Assembly (NCBI GenBank): GCA_050084515.1
Contig: CM114273.1
Span: 12,028,001 to 12,092,000 of the forward strand
Origin: Blasia pusilla
Taxonomy: Eukaryota > Marchantiophyta > Marchantiopsida > Blasiales
DNA length: 64,000 nt
Reading direction: 5' to 3'
In this document: positions 49,310 through 61,960 of the stretch, piece by piece
Position numbering within the stretch: position 1 is the stretch's first letter
How the letters are laid out: every line of letters begins with the position of its first letter
The notes under the pieces: model-generated
What the model was told of the DNA's origin: nothing
Seen by the model: the letters and a program-made list of their open reading frames with translations, nothing else
Database searches by the model: none
Translations under genes and position numbers: made by a program

Positions 49310-50796
49310 GTGAGTAGGCGTGAAGTCAGCAATTGTTTAGGTTGGCCCGGAGGTTAATGGTGGTTGGTGTTTCTATTAACCTTACGAGTGGGGTGCCGGT
49401 GGTCTCTTTTAATGGAATATATTTTCCCGGCTGAAGATGGGTAGTCCATGTTTAAATAGAGGTGAAACCGAACAGAAAATTCAATCCTCCCATCAGAATA
49501 TAAATTGGTGCCAAGTTAATAGAACCTGGGTACCCAAATCTACATCTATCAGGGTTTTGAATAACAATCCAAATAACCTACCCCAACATTAATGCTCTCA
49601 TTCCATGAATTGTCATGAGCATTATTGTAGGGAGGGAATGAGCAGCTATCATGCCAAGTGGTGTTTTTATACAACATAACTAGTAAGGTGTTGTTGCTAT
49701 GCACAATTTTCAATGTAAGTCTTAAAAATAATGAAAGTTAAATGAAAAAATAGGAATTTTTGTAGAAAGAAAGAAAATAAAACTTGGAAAGATTAAAAGA
49801 ATAATTGAAAAACTAGATCATTAAAAAATATAAGAATGCATGATAAGTTGTGGAAGCATCACTTTTTACACCTTCTTGACTTAAATTGAATATTCACATC
49901 TCTTCTCTTAACTTAACTACCCCCTTCATTGCCTTTAATTCTTCTTTTTTTCTGAAAGGACACATGTCACCTTGAGGAGACTCCTCCTATGAGTCCATCC
50001 CCTCTCGATAATATAGATTTTATGCATTAAAAATTAAATATAGCACAACCCATGTTGCGATTGCTCTTATCTTTGCATGGAACCTTACTCAAATGGCATT
50101 GTAAATAGTCAAGTTAAGGACCTAGGAGGCCAATTGTGATAGCAAGTAAGAGGACGAAGAACCTTGAGGCTAGGGAGATAATGTGAGGATTAAGAGAGTA
50201 GTCAAAATGGATAAGAAAACTTGAGATAACCTCAAGACACCAAAGGATGACAAATCTTTATCACCCGGTGAAGACTAGTCAAGGGGAGGACCCACAGGTA
50301 GTATTCCTAGTCCCTTTTGTTTAGATGCTTCTCCCATGCCTCACTCATCCCACGTCTAGCCATGTGTTTGGATGCATCAACCTCATTTTTCCTTCTTTCT
50401 TTTCACAACTTCCTTGCCACTTGCCCCTTGACTCCTCTCCTCCATGGACGTGTTTTCATCACACTAGTTCTTCTCAGGATCCGCCCCATATAATCCAATA
50501 GCGTACCACCCCAAGATCTACCAATCTCCGGATCCGATGTCACTTTGACTTTTCCACTAGAAGGTATTACATTATGACCCATTGGATCCTGTGTCGCTTC
50601 AATTTCTATACCGAAAGATACTTCTTCTTGATACCACCAGACCCGACAACCTTTGGATTTGAAGAGTATGGAAGTAACACTAGATCTCAGATTTATTGAT
50701 ACTTCCTCAAGACATCTTTAACTTCTAGTTTTGGTGCGGAGTTATTTCATTACAGTTCTTATTTTAGAGGATTGATCCCCTACTCTAGCTTTGGTC
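49310..50796. other. Non-coding AT-rich DNA
   Basis: No gene recognised. 49960-50010 has words shared with 43380 and 44230 (GGACACATGTCACC, GGAGACTCCTCC) and may be another copy of the same small repeat. Confidence 0.35.
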
Positions 50797-51801
50797 CTAC
50801 TTTTTGTATGACCCAAAATAGACGTAACAAGCCCGATACACCAAGTTAGATTTTGTTAGATTAGCGACCACAACATCACCCAATAGACAAATGCCACCTT
50901 GGGACATAAAAAGATAAACTCTTCTACGAGAAGTTACTTGTGTAGTAGAAGGTAGGACATGTAGTTGCTCTAGCCCAATGGTGTATCCTAGTATACGAGC
51001 TATTGAAGCTGCTACCTCCCTAATCACATCATGGATCGCCACTAGTTCTCCATCATGTGCGTAACAAAGAATTTCGATAACCTTTTTTATTAATGGGCTT
51101 CTCGGATACAAATTTGGCATACCTATAAGAGAAGGATATGGAAGTAAGGATATGGAAGTCTAAGGCGTTGATGTAGAGTTGTCGATAATACATTATGTGG
51201 AAGAAAAAATGGAAGAATAAGAAGATTTGCGGTAAGCCATGCTTCCACTCTTGTACCTCTACATGGAGAAAAAATCTTGATAAATGTTAGAGGATGCCTT
51301 AGAGGGAATTCGGAAAAATTCATTTGGTGCAAATTCTCAAATTTAAGCTCTTGAAGTCGTTCAATTGCTTTTGCAATAAATGAATTGAAAGGGGATAAAA
51401 TTTCTTGTGTAGTAAGTGGAAGAAGTATCTAGATAAATCTCAAATAGTGTTGAAATAATAGATGCCTCTCCTCTACATGGACCACATGATCCATCAAGAT
51501 AGCTTCCTCTCCCTAGAGAAACCTTGAAGTCATAAATGGGGAAACAAAGCATAACTCCCTCCAAAAGCTGTTGGTGAAAATGCAAGAATGGAGGAAAGCC
51601 ATGCACCTCCAAAATAATAGGCAAGATGGCTTGTCGTGAAGTCAAGACATTATCATCTCCTTCCCTCTTGACCAAGAAGTTAACCAACAGTTGCGATAAA
51701 AGTGTCAAAAAAGATAAATTAATGAAAGAACTCCGGAGTGGGAAGACAAGTACGAAGAAGGTAGGATGGACGTCATAGGAAATATTGCAAGAGAATCCCA
51801 T
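50797..51801 (-). pseudogene. NBS-LRR disease-resistance gene fragment
   Basis: Minus-strand frames resemble the C-terminal NB-ARC region of plant intracellular immune receptors. 51801-51361 carries LVNFLVKREGDDNVLTSRQAILPI and VHGFPPFLHF, which resemble the ARC1 GLPLAL area, then GVMLCFPIYDFKVSLGRGSYLDG. 51120-50797 carries AIHDVIREVAASIARILGYT, in which IHD takes the place of the MHD motif, then LEQLHVLPSTTQVTSRRRVYLF and GGICLLGDVVVANL, like the start of the LRR part. The middle frame (51332-51123) is shifted. P-loop and TIR/CC parts are not seen, and the LRR is missing after about 50830. The call rests on motif recall, so a search is needed. It is broken in any case. Confidence 0.55.
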
Positions 51802-51984
51802 GCGCCATTTGGGGATTCTCTAGTCGAAGTAACAAATATGTCTAACCTCGTATTTCTTAACAAAAATAGAATGACTTCATCAATGAAGCCATTCTATATC
51901 TTTTGAAATGGCCTCATTGAAGAACTTGGACCTACATAGAGCATTTTATGACCTATTACTCTAAATATCATTATAATGTTCTAT

Positions 51985-52375
51985 GGGAGTTATTTTGAGC
52001 TTATCTGTATGTCAACCGACCCCTTCAAGCTCAACCGTATATCTTTTATATCTATATGGGATCTAAAGAAAATCGATGTATCTCTAGATAGTGCCTTTGT
52101 GAAGATATCGGCCAAATATTGATGTGTGTCTACATGTGTAAACTCTACTCCATATGCTTAGCCTCTCTCTAATGAGATGAGCTAATGCACTTCAATGTGC
52201 TTTTTTTTTTTTGCATGAAACACTATATTTTTTGCCAAAGGAATGCTATTGATGTTATTTGCAAATGCAACATATAACATCTAAAAGCTAAATATGAATA
52301 TTCTCATCCTTTATCTAAAATAATACTATTCGACCAAATTGATTGCTCCTCACTATTCAACTTCTATTGATGATA
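51985..52375 (-). pseudogene. Ty1/copia pol fragment (end of RNase H)
   Basis: Minus-strand reading from about 52370 leftward gives SIEVE (the STEAEY box), then INSIPLAKNIVFHAKKKHIEVH and FTHVDTHQYLADIFTKALS. These are the last conserved boxes of copia RNase H (LAKNPVFH, KHIE, QLADIFTKAL). Two or more stops occur. A run of T at 52201-52212 interrupts the HAK-KHIE region. No LTRs recognised. Confidence 0.78.
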
Positions 52376-54013
52376 AAGAAACAATTGATTATTTCTTGAA
52401 AGCCCAACTTACTTCCAAATCCGATTATCGGACTTGCAAATTACATAGTCGTAGTTTGCGAGTCCTAGAATGCGCAATTTGCGAGGATGACTCGTAATCA
52501 CGTTTGTAAGTAAATTTCGAGCCTATTGCAAGTCACCATAGTTGCAATGACAAACCGACTGTCCGAACTCGCACAACTACGTGGAGTCTTACAAAGTGGA
52601 AGTCACAATGGACTTGTGAAGTAGTTGCTCTTGGCAATGGACTCGTAATGGAGATGTGTTGACACGTCAACCCCTAGTGGTGTCCTAGAGTCACAATCAA
52701 TGTCAACCAATTTAGGTCCATCGCCTAATCCAAGATATATGTTGAGATGCCCTACACAATGAAAGTGCTATTGTGAAACCTCTAGGAAACCCCATTGCAC
52801 GCTCTCTCTCATTGGCATTCAGCTCCATTAACTCTTGTGCTAGGTTATCCTAAACCAAGACAAACCCAATCTCTCTTCACGCATGAGAGGCAAGTTAACT
52901 CAAGAGCGTGGATAATGGTGCTCGGGCCAAAGCCCTCCCGCTGACCATGGCTATGTGTATGTCTAGTACCATGATTGAGTGTAATTTCAAGTTTGGAGGA
53001 TTGTGTGTGACGATGATATTGATGAGTGTGCGCTTGACATCCTACATCCAACCTGCCCTTGGGGTATTTCTATATATCCTCTAGGAGAGGATATGATCCC
53101 TTGTTAATTGACAACACTTAGTCCTTCAAGAGTGTATAGCACATGCCATTAAACCAGCAGTGGAACACACAATGGAGTACTAGGGGAGAATAGAGCCCTT
53201 GGAGTGCTACAAAGAAGAGTTCTTACAATTCCGAAAGCTTCCTCTCGCAACAAATTTGCATACTTCTTGTCAGTTTTTCTTCCTTCTTCCATGTTATACT
53301 CAACAGGCTCAAGGACGTATTATTTCATTTTTGCGTCCCATCCTTCGGCCAAAAATACATCTCCGAACCCGCGGAGAGGCTCTCCGCGGGTTCGGAGAGG
53401 CTGTGTGTGCGTTCAGCCACAACTATCATGCTCTTGATTCGCCTCGTATTTTCCTCACAACTGTAAGTTTGCTTTCTCTCACGTAGCGCCGAATTCTGAG
53501 GGGCTAAATTCACCGAGGAACGGGGTGCTCGCCATGCGATGGGAGAGGGAACTATAACAGGTAGGAGCATGTTAACCTCGGGAGTTCCTCCATCGCCACC
53601 TGTAGAGCAACTTCAGCAGTTTGGCTAGGAGTCTACGATTGGCGGTGTAATGAGAGTTCCTCTATTATGCCGTGTTTGGCGGAAATAGAAGTCGCGCTAG
53701 CGGCTTCTCGCCATGGCAATGAGAGTTTCGCCACCAGCTCCTCCCTAGGAGTCGTGACTGTGGTCGTCACGCTCGTTTTCTTTGCTTTCTTTTGCACAAA
53801 GTCGCCCGTCCTTTCCTCGTTGGAGGGTGGAAGGGAAACATCAGTGACTTGTCCAAGATTTACCTACTGCAATAATGTGCGTCATACTTAGAAGTATATG
53901 GCAGTGAACAACAGAGAAATAATGGAGTTCGGGTGAAACCGGACTCCGCTGTGTGGATTTTGCCGATGAGATGCAAGGCAGAGGACGATCTGAGCGCATC
54001 CAGACACCATCAT
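52376..54013. other. Intergenic and upstream region of the EREX-like gene
   Basis: No coding region recognised. The part from about 53200 is GC-richer and probably includes promoter and 5' leader. It holds the perfect palindrome at 53360-53398. 52440-52640 has a high density of TTGCGAG/ACTCGTAA-type words with no clear period. Confidence 0.4.
53360..53398. repeat. Perfect palindrome, 19-bp arms, 1-nt centre
   Basis: TCTCCGAACCCGCGGAGAG, then G, then its exact reverse complement. It is strongly GC-rich and could form a stable hairpin in RNA or a cruciform in DNA. It lies about 670 bp before the EREX-like start codon. Confidence 0.95.
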
Positions 54014-54030
54014 AGAGAGAGAGAGAGAGA

Positions 54031-54061
<31 letters not shown>
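54014..54061. repeat. (GA)n microsatellite next to the EREX start codon
   Basis: A GA-rich run with two interruptions (GGG and CAG) ending five bases before the ATG at 54067. It would lie in the 5' UTR. GA repeats near plant starts can act as GAGA-type elements; that is inference here. Confidence 0.9.
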
Positions 54062-54066
54062 GATTG

Positions 54067-57000
54067 ATGGCAACAGGAAAGAGTCCACCTCGGCATCGGC
54101 ACGATGGAACGTCGCCACTGCCACTGGGGATGGATGTCAGCCCTGCGCCTCAACGCTGGGTATGTTCCTCTACATCCCGCTTTTATTTTTATGTCTGAGC
54201 ACATCATTTGTAGCGGTGATTGGATGTGGGATCCCTTTGGATAAGAAGCGTAGAGAATGCGGTCATCAAAGAGAGTTTTGGTGCTCCAACCGTGGAGCGG
54301 AATGTAGAGTGTGGTGTCTAGCGGTGGCTGATTTGAACCCAGTTTCTCTGAATTGTGGTAACTCTGATGGAGGAACAGAGGATGTGAGGGGATTCAATTG
54401 TAGTTCGGGTTCTTTGGGAGGAGGTAATTTGTGGAAGAGAGTGAGTTGGATTTGATGGAGGCAAGGTTTCAGTTCCATGCACATCGGATGAGACAAGTAA
54501 TTTCATATGATCTTCTGGTTCCCGGAGATTTAAACCTAATGGTCGCAAGATAGAGCCGGGAATCGGACATCAAACACCAATTAGGGCGAAATTCTGGTCT
54601 TGATTTCTTGCAGATGGTTTACGAAACCATCGAAGAGCTGCACATTTGGTTTTTTGTGGTTATCTGTTGCTTATCACAGCTCTGGTTGGCTCTGTCTTAC
54701 GAGATGTGCTTTGGAAGAATAGTCGTGATGGACTTTAAAGTAGTGTTGCGTCAGCATCGTCCCAGGCAGAGCTGAATGTAGACCTATACACAATCGATTA
54801 CCATGCATAGGGACTATGGGTTGATTGTTCTCACATCATCAGTTGCATGCCTTACCTGTGAATTCAAGGCCATCAATCTCAGTACTGCACGTCATAGCAT
54901 GTCATACAACTAACTTAGTCCGTCAGAATAACAACTTGACGACTATCATTTCCAAGTCTACAGTCTGTCGCTACTTTTGATTTTTTATTCTTTATCGCTC
55001 TTTACACACGACTCAAATTTGTGGGTGCAATGCTTGACTGAGGGGAAGTGCCACTGTGATTCCTTTCTCGGTGGTGGCCATCGCTAAAAACTGGAGGAGA
55101 ACCCTCTCAGCATATAACTCTCGATTAGAAGTTGACATGTGTTCATTCCATCACTCTGAAATAAAGGTTTTGATTCTTGCAGAATGGAGTTAACACAATT
55201 TGGCCTCATGACCCACGTACTGGGTGGAGTTACTGTGTCATGATTCCATCATGGATCACCATACCGCAAGCTAAAGCATCAGATGGGGCTTCCATCAACC
55301 CTACCGTGGTAAGCAAACAAGTGGGGTGAAGTGTCCAAGCATGCTGTTGAAATCATTAGGACAGGCCCAAAGACATTTGTGTCTGTTGCATTGCAATCTG
55401 TGCATCCACCTGCTTTGGTTCTGAAATTGTTCCAATTTTTTAATCTTTTGGTGTTTGGCGTAAAGTTTTACAAGGTTGAAGTCGGCATCCAGTCTCCCCA
55501 GGGTCTCAGTGCTGTTCGGGGGATTCTCCGAAGGTTTAGTGATTTTCTGAAGCTCTTTGCTGCAGTAAGTTCCGAAATATCTGCACTCATCTGGCACTTA
55601 GGTGGTGAGCGATTTGTTTATTAATGTATACGAACCATCATGGAAGTGTCGCGAGTCGTTCCTCTCTTTGTGTCTACTTAGACATACCTTTTGAGCTTTG
55701 GTACTAAAGATGATACAGTGTGTTTGTTGGAGCAGCTAAAACGGATTTTCCCAAATAAGAGAGTGCCTGCAGCTCCTCCAAAAAACTCTTTCATGCGAAT
55801 CAATTCAAGTCATGCACTTCTGCAAGAGGTATCCTTGATGCTCCCTTACTATCTGTATATGTAGTTGAAAATGACCACAATCCATTGACATCTACTGAAA
55901 ACAAATGCAACTAAGAGAGTGCCTCGACTCTCCCAAATCTGGATTCCGTTGGCAAGCATTACTGAAACGAGATGGATGAACTTCACATTCTTTCTTTATT
56001 GTTAAGAGGACTATATACCTCTGTTTGCCTGCGGTGGCTACAGAGGCGCTGGGCTTTGGAAGATTGGTTGGCAAGGCTTCTGGCAGATATTGATATATCC
56101 CGAAGTGTTCCCATTGCATCTTTTCTGGAGCTTGAAGCTGCTGCCAGATTTGGTAAGTAGGTATGTCGGTATTATTCTTTGTTGCTAAAGACTGATTGAT
56201 TCTGAAATTCCTCCTAATTGAAGTTAGGAATTTTCCTGAAGTTTGAATGTTGCACTGTATTTATGTGATAGCAAGCTGGTATTTTCCCTCCAAATTAATA
56301 GTCTGGATTGAGTCAGCTGTTGTGATGAATCCTTAGTAGTCCAGTCATTACGTTAAAGAGTACTCTCTAATAGACATTTTTTCCTGTTGCGTTCTGATGA
56401 CACCAGCCATCAATTCTATCTCTGAGCAACAAGCAAGTGGTCCACTTGGATCAGGTCCTCAAGCTGATGGTCCTAGCTCCATATTTGCACCAAGTCCAAG
56501 ATCAGGCTATTCATGGACAGGAGGTGGCTCTTCTGTTGCATCAGGTCCTTTTCCCACAGGGATAGATGATGGAAGTGATGCAACTTATGACCTACCGCGA
56601 GTAGGTACGCCAAGCAAAACTAGTGATGTTGACTTGGAACTTGAAATGGAATCTCTAACTGTTGAACAAGAAGCAGCCATATTGGACGCAGAGGAAGAGA
56701 GTCAAATCATAAAAAATGTGGAACTACACCACCCAGGTCCATCCACATCACCTATCTCAGCTAGTAAAAGAATGTGTGAACAGGCGGAGGACCTAGATGA
56801 AGACAGCCAAAGGCATCAAGAAGGTGGTAGTTTTACAAACCAAGGGAATGCAGCTACAGCAAGTCAATTATCAAACATCGGACCGTTGGCATCTGCCACA
56901 TCAGTTACAACCTGGCATCGTCGCAAAGGATCTCAGGAGAGCCTGGTCAGTGAAATTGAATCAGTGAGGGGCAGTGAACCATCTGTGGCTCCTTCTGTTG

Positions 57001-59311
57001 ATGGTCAGATAGAAGGTTCACTTTGGGGTCTTGGGGGCATGGAGGAGGGCCTGTTTGAAACTGATGCCGGTCTGAAGGGTGTCAGTCTAGTACTGCCATT
57101 AGGCCAACGCAGCAAAGTACACAGAGTTCTGATTATGCTACAGAGGAGGCTTGCAGTGGCCAAAGCAGACATGGAGGATTTGATTGCAAGATTGAACCAG
57201 GAAACAGCTGTGAAGGAGTTTCTTGCGACCAAGGTCGTACGCATGTCACTGGTCTTTCAGTTGAAAAAGTCTTTCTATGGGAACTTCAAACAGCTTTCTG
57301 CACAAGATGTAGAGGCTGGTTATTTTCAGTGTTACTCTTAGATTTGTGAGAATCTTGAAACCGGCTTTTGTTATCTGAGCATGTAGTTGTTGGTGGGATA
57401 TTGAAACTAAAGATTTGAACCTGTGTTTCTTTCTTTCAGTCTCTTGAGCTCCTCTTTGTATCTGGTAGTTCAAGGTTTTTAGATATATGTCATTAATTGG
57501 CATGGGGGTCTGAAACACTCTTTTCCATGGTGGAAGGTGAGGGATTTGGAAGGGGATGTGGATAACACAAAACGCAAAAGCAGGGAAGTGCTGCAGCAGG
57601 CAGTTTCAATGGAGCGGGAGAGAGTGACCAGTCTCCAGTGGGAGCTTGAGGAATGTCGAGGTACACTGATGAATTTAGAGGAGTCATCTCAATCAGACAA
57701 GGTATACTTGAACTGAATTGAATCAGAGCCATAGAGTCCAGGACATGTTAGTCAGGGAATACTGTGGAATGATTTATACTTGTTTTTTTAATCTGCTGCT
57801 TGTACAGAAAGTTGGGACTTTAATTGAGAGCAACATCGTAGAAGAATGCCAGCTTTAGACAGGCACTGATAAGGTATCAGTTGCTGTCATTGGAAGATTT
57901 TAAATCATTATGGGGTCATCAGGTTATGAGACATGCAATTATATAATTTGCAGGAAGAAAGAGAGTCCTTGGAAGAGAGGTTGAGAACAGCAGAGGCCTA
58001 CAAGGAGTTAGCAGAGAAGGAGGTCACAGAACTGCATGAAAATATGGCTCAGTTGCGGAAAGAACGTGATATGATAAAGGCTCAATCACAAGCAGACAAA
58101 AAGGTTCTAGTCAAAGAAATAAAATCTCTCCGAAGTGCACAGCCTGAAATCAAAAGAGAGATGGAAGAGGCTCAGCAGGCTAAAGTCGAGTTGGAGGTAA
58201 ATATTCTTTGGATTCTTTTATTGATTTTCTGCAAATGAATTGGACCCTATTTCTTAGTGTTTTGAAGAGTTTGGCTGGAAGAAGGTATAGGGGTGTTTTT
58301 AGTGTTTGGAAACTTTGCCAGACATTTAAAAAAAGAAAACTTCTACAATTGATGTTGGTTTTATCATTTGACCCTTTCACGTCTCAATGCACAATTGACA
58401 GCAAGTTCCTCAATCCATTGCCAGTACTCCTTGATTGGATCTATGATTGCTTACCTTACCAGGTCATTGCTTGATATTCTGCTTGGTTGCATTTTCTATC
58501 TGCAGATTCCGGAGCCTTTGTCAAAATGTTCATGGTTGTGAAAGTGAATGTTTGTTTGTTGCCATATCAGTCTGATTGTTGAAAAAAACGCCCTGTGGTT
58601 TTAATCTGATGAGCTAGTACCAGGCTGACATGCCCATACTCCAGTCTCCTGCTATTCTTATGAGTGGAGATCTTAATGCAGAAATTATTGGTTCATGAGA
58701 GAACGAGACAAGAAAGGTCCAGCAAATCTAGACTCAACTTCTTGCGAGAAGTGATGACTTTACGACAAAGGTTACAAGAATGTACTGTGGATTATCTTGC
58801 TCGAGAAGAGGAGAAATTAGCCAACAAGAGTTCTTCTGGAGTCACAGATGCATTGGACTTGCTTTCTACCTCAGACAATCGGATTGGGCTGTTACTGGCG
58901 GAGGTAAGTTTATGTGTCTGGCTGTAGCATCTGTATTTCCGAGTTGCTGGATGTAGTTTAGGATTCAGAGCTCGTGTCCAACTAACATTCTTGCATCTGC
59001 AGGCCCAGCTTCTTGCTCAGCAGTGTGTGGGGGACTCCTCCAGCAGTGGTCAATTGGCAAATGGAATGCACATTAACGGGGAGGTATCCGTCCCAGAAGA
59101 GAAGCTGAAGGAGTCGGCAGAAAATGCGGACAGCGATACTGCCTTGAGGCGCATGCTTACAGATTTGATTATAGACAATGCGCAGCTTCGGAAAGCCATG
59201 AACCATTCATTGACTCAAAGTGCACTGTCCTCTCACCGAGGGGAGAAAGAAGTATTCGATGGATCTGCTTTTCGGAAGAGTGTTTTGTCGAAGTTTCTAG
59301 GTACACAATGA
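54067..59311 (+). CDS. EREX: PX-domain Rab5-effector protein, EREX-like, nine exons
   Basis: Exons: 54067-54159, 55183-55308, 55466-55564, 55736-55828, 56044-56152, 56407-57233, 57537-57701, 57954-58196 plus 58682-58903, and 59003-59311; counting 57954-58196 and 58682-58903 separately gives ten coding segments. Phases agree throughout; 761 aa, close to Arabidopsis EREX as I recall it (about 755). N-terminus [17 protein letters not shown], then [18 protein letters not shown]. The PX domain spans about 44-175: [15 protein letters not shown] (phosphoinositide-binding RRFSDF box), [33 protein letters not shown]. An acidic Ser-rich middle follows, with [17 protein letters not shown]. From about 420 to 640 a coiled coil ([30 protein letters not shown]). 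Then [20 protein letters not shown] and KFLGTQ end. EREX proteins bind PI3P and active RAB5 on endosomes and act in vacuolar protein transport. A further 66-nt candidate exon at 57808-57873 contains a stop (see findings). Confidence 0.9.
57808..57873 (+). other. Candidate cassette exon with in-frame stop in the EREX-like gene
   Basis: It is bounded by TGTACAG on the left and AAG|GTATCAG on the right, 66 nt, phase 0 on both sides. It would encode [16 protein letters not shown], then TAG at 57856-57858, then TGTDK. The text resembles the corresponding position of EREX relatives, so it may be a conserved exon that now carries a nonsense codon, or a regulated poison exon. Skipping it keeps the reading frame. 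Confidence 0.5.
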
Positions 59312-60754
59312 GTTGAGTCTTTGAATCCTGAATAGTGTTGTGTGACTACTCGGGCTCAATTTTAGGTAGTGACAATAAAATGGGAAGAGTTTTCAGATAA
59401 CAAGCAGTAGACTAGCTGGTTTTAGTACAAATGGATCCACATTCTTTATATCCCTGTTGATGTATGCGGTAGTGCAGGTAAGGTGAACATAATAAGAGCC
59501 AGTATCAGTCCGCAGGATCACTGATAGTGGTACCTTACCCTGCTTAAGAGTCTTCTGCAGCTACAAGCTTCACTCGCACTCCATATAGTGCTGCAATCTC
59601 TAGAAGAGTTTGCAGATTCTGGACTTTGGATAAGATCTTGTCCATCATGGTAAAAGTTGTTGGTACGGGGATTACATGCTCTGCATGCTTGCCCCTAGCT
59701 GTACAAGAGTTTTGAAGATTTTAAATGCATCTTCAGACTTTGGATAAGTTCAAAGTCTTGCCCAAGATAAGATTTGTGGGTGCTTGCTGGATCATCTTGG
59801 ACATAAATTTGTTGTCGACTGAGTTTGTAATTATTGGCGCAAGTTCTTCATGCCTCGGAAGTCACAGCATGCTTGAGTACTCTCTTGGGGTACAAGACTT
59901 GTCAGGAACGTGTGCTGCCACATTTACCATCCGCTCAGATACTGCTTGTAAAATAGTCCCGGTACGAACCTAACATGGTACACATGTGGTCTCCTCTAAT
60001 TTCTTTCCTCAATCCGCAGCTCTACCAGTGCACAGAAGTATGGTATAAGAGTCTAGGCCCCTAGCCTTCTTTAGACTTTAAGCCTAGTCTACAGTCTGTC
60101 GTTCTTGGAAAATGCTGGGATATATCTGCCGTGGGCATTCAAGAAATGTGGAATAACACTTCGTAAGATAACGCTCAGCCACAGCCGGTAGGAAAGGAGG
60201 CATGGGAGTTTGTGTACACCTCTACCTTGACAACTGCAACACCAGATACCACAGCGGGTCTTTTCAAATGAGGAGTTCGGTAACCTCCATCGGTCTCATC
60301 AACCTGCATGATGTTTCTTGTCTGTTGATCGTTGAACCACTTCAGCCGTTGGCGGAGAATAGGTGTCAAAAAAGTTCTTGTTTCGTGAAATCCAATGGTG
60401 TCAATTCCTGGGAGAAAGGAATTGCACAGATTGGGTGCAGCACTTGAAGCAGTGCGTGTGGAGCTTCCTTTTGCCGTGGAGAACACTCGAGTCCGTGATA
60501 TTCGTGTCCTATGGGAACTCTACTTCTGCTATGCTTCCAGTGGCAATTCTGCTACATCTCTACACAAATTCTCTGCCGGCCTGAGTCTGATTGCAATTAC
60601 TAATTTTCTAGAAAGTGTTCTTTCTCGAATGAGACAGTTATTGCCTCCGACTCTGCTCTATCATAATTCCCATCACGTTTGCACGGGACGACACCTACTT
60701 TCAGGACTTGGTCTATCGTGAAGAAAGCACTTTCCAGGACTTTTGTTAACAGTG
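59312..60754. other. EREX 3' UTR and intergenic DNA
   Basis: The 3' UTR presumably occupies the first few hundred bases. GACTTTGGATAAG occurs twice (about 59622 and 59736). Open frames at 60175-60486 minus and 60395-60721 plus overlap on opposite strands and show no motif I recognise. Confidence 0.4.
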
Positions 60755-61960
60755 GGTACAGGTTTCGAACATCCCTTATCTTCTATCTTCTATTTGGAGT
60801 TTTCATAGATGACATTGAAAAGTGGTTGGTGGAATGTGAAAGTGAAAGTGTGAAGCTTGAAGACTTTGTTATCAAAGTTTAATTGTATGCACATGATATC
60901 ATATTACTAGCATGGGATGCCATTAGTCTACAAAAACATCTCGATATTTTAGAAAGATTTTGTACGAAAAATCAGATGGAGGTTAACGTGGATAAGTCTA
61001 GAGTCATTATAATGAGTATTAGATCCAAGTTCTTATTCTTTTACAAAGGTCTATAATTAGAACAAGTGAAGAGTTATAAGTTAGGCATTGATTTCTCTCG
61101 GGACTATAGTTGGGCACTTTACTTTCAAAAGAGAGTAGAATCAGGTTATAAAGTTTTATATTCACTTTTAAATTGGTGTAGAAAAGCTCATCTTGTATCT
61201 TGGATTCTTAGGAAGTTCTTATTTAAGACCTTAGTTCTTCATGTGGTCTTATATGGACCCAAGTTTGGGGCCTTACTTGCAAGAAGACAAGTTGGGAGCG
61301 CGGGGAGAGGGTGCAAAAGATTTTTCTATAAGAAGAATTAGGCGTAAGAAACCAAACTCCTAATGCTATTCTTCTTACGGAAACATGTTGCCTTCCTATT
61401 GAGGCGGAAGTTTTCTACTTGACCATCATTTATATCGCAAGGGTGAGATCTCTTGATATTTCTTGCCTCCCTTATCAAACTTTACGAGCCACACGCTCCG
61501 TATGGTGGATTACAGATGTGGTGATTTGATCTACAAAGTGGAATGCCGCTAAACGAGATTGGGACTTGAAACCATTACCGATGGTATTTCGGGAGTAGAA
61601 GCAATTTCTCAACACTGTTTGGAGTAGCACGCACAAATAAATGGAGGGAGTATTATGAACTTCATGTTAATCCTATGCTTGTATATTGTGAACAAAGATA
61701 TCTAATTGCGGGGATCTCTACTTTCTTACGTCATATTATCGCATGATATCGGGCTGGATCTCATAGATTATGAATTGAGGAAGGACGATGGCTCAACGTT
61801 GATAGAAGCGCATGAATATGTAGGTTCTGTGACATAGGAAGTATTGAGGATGAAGAACATGTGTTTGTTACGTAACTTAGGTATGAAGGGATTAGACTAA
61901 CTAATAGAATAGATGTATGGAATTTCTATTTTTTACTATAGCTAGTGCCTTATGATTTAG
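60755..61960 (+). pseudogene. LINE (non-LTR retrotransposon) ORF2 3' fragment
   Basis: Plus-strand frames with many stops read as the end of a LINE reverse transcriptase: LFGVFIDDIEKWLVE; YAHDIILLAWDAISLQKHLD (the A-H-D box stands for A-D-D); QMEVNVDKSRVII; YKGL-LEQVKSYKLGIDFS; then ALYFQKRVESGYKVLYSLL; LVLHVVLYGPKF; and, near 61815, CRFCDIGSIEDEEHVF, a Cys/His post-RT motif common in plant LINEs. 5' truncated at about 60755, as LINEs often are. The 3' end probably lies in 61960-62160; I saw no poly-A tail. One catalytic Asp has become His. Confidence 0.82.

Noticed and set aside
60175-60721. Possible small gene downstream of the EREX-like gene
   Set aside because: Frames on opposite strands overlap, no motif, no supporting splice structure.
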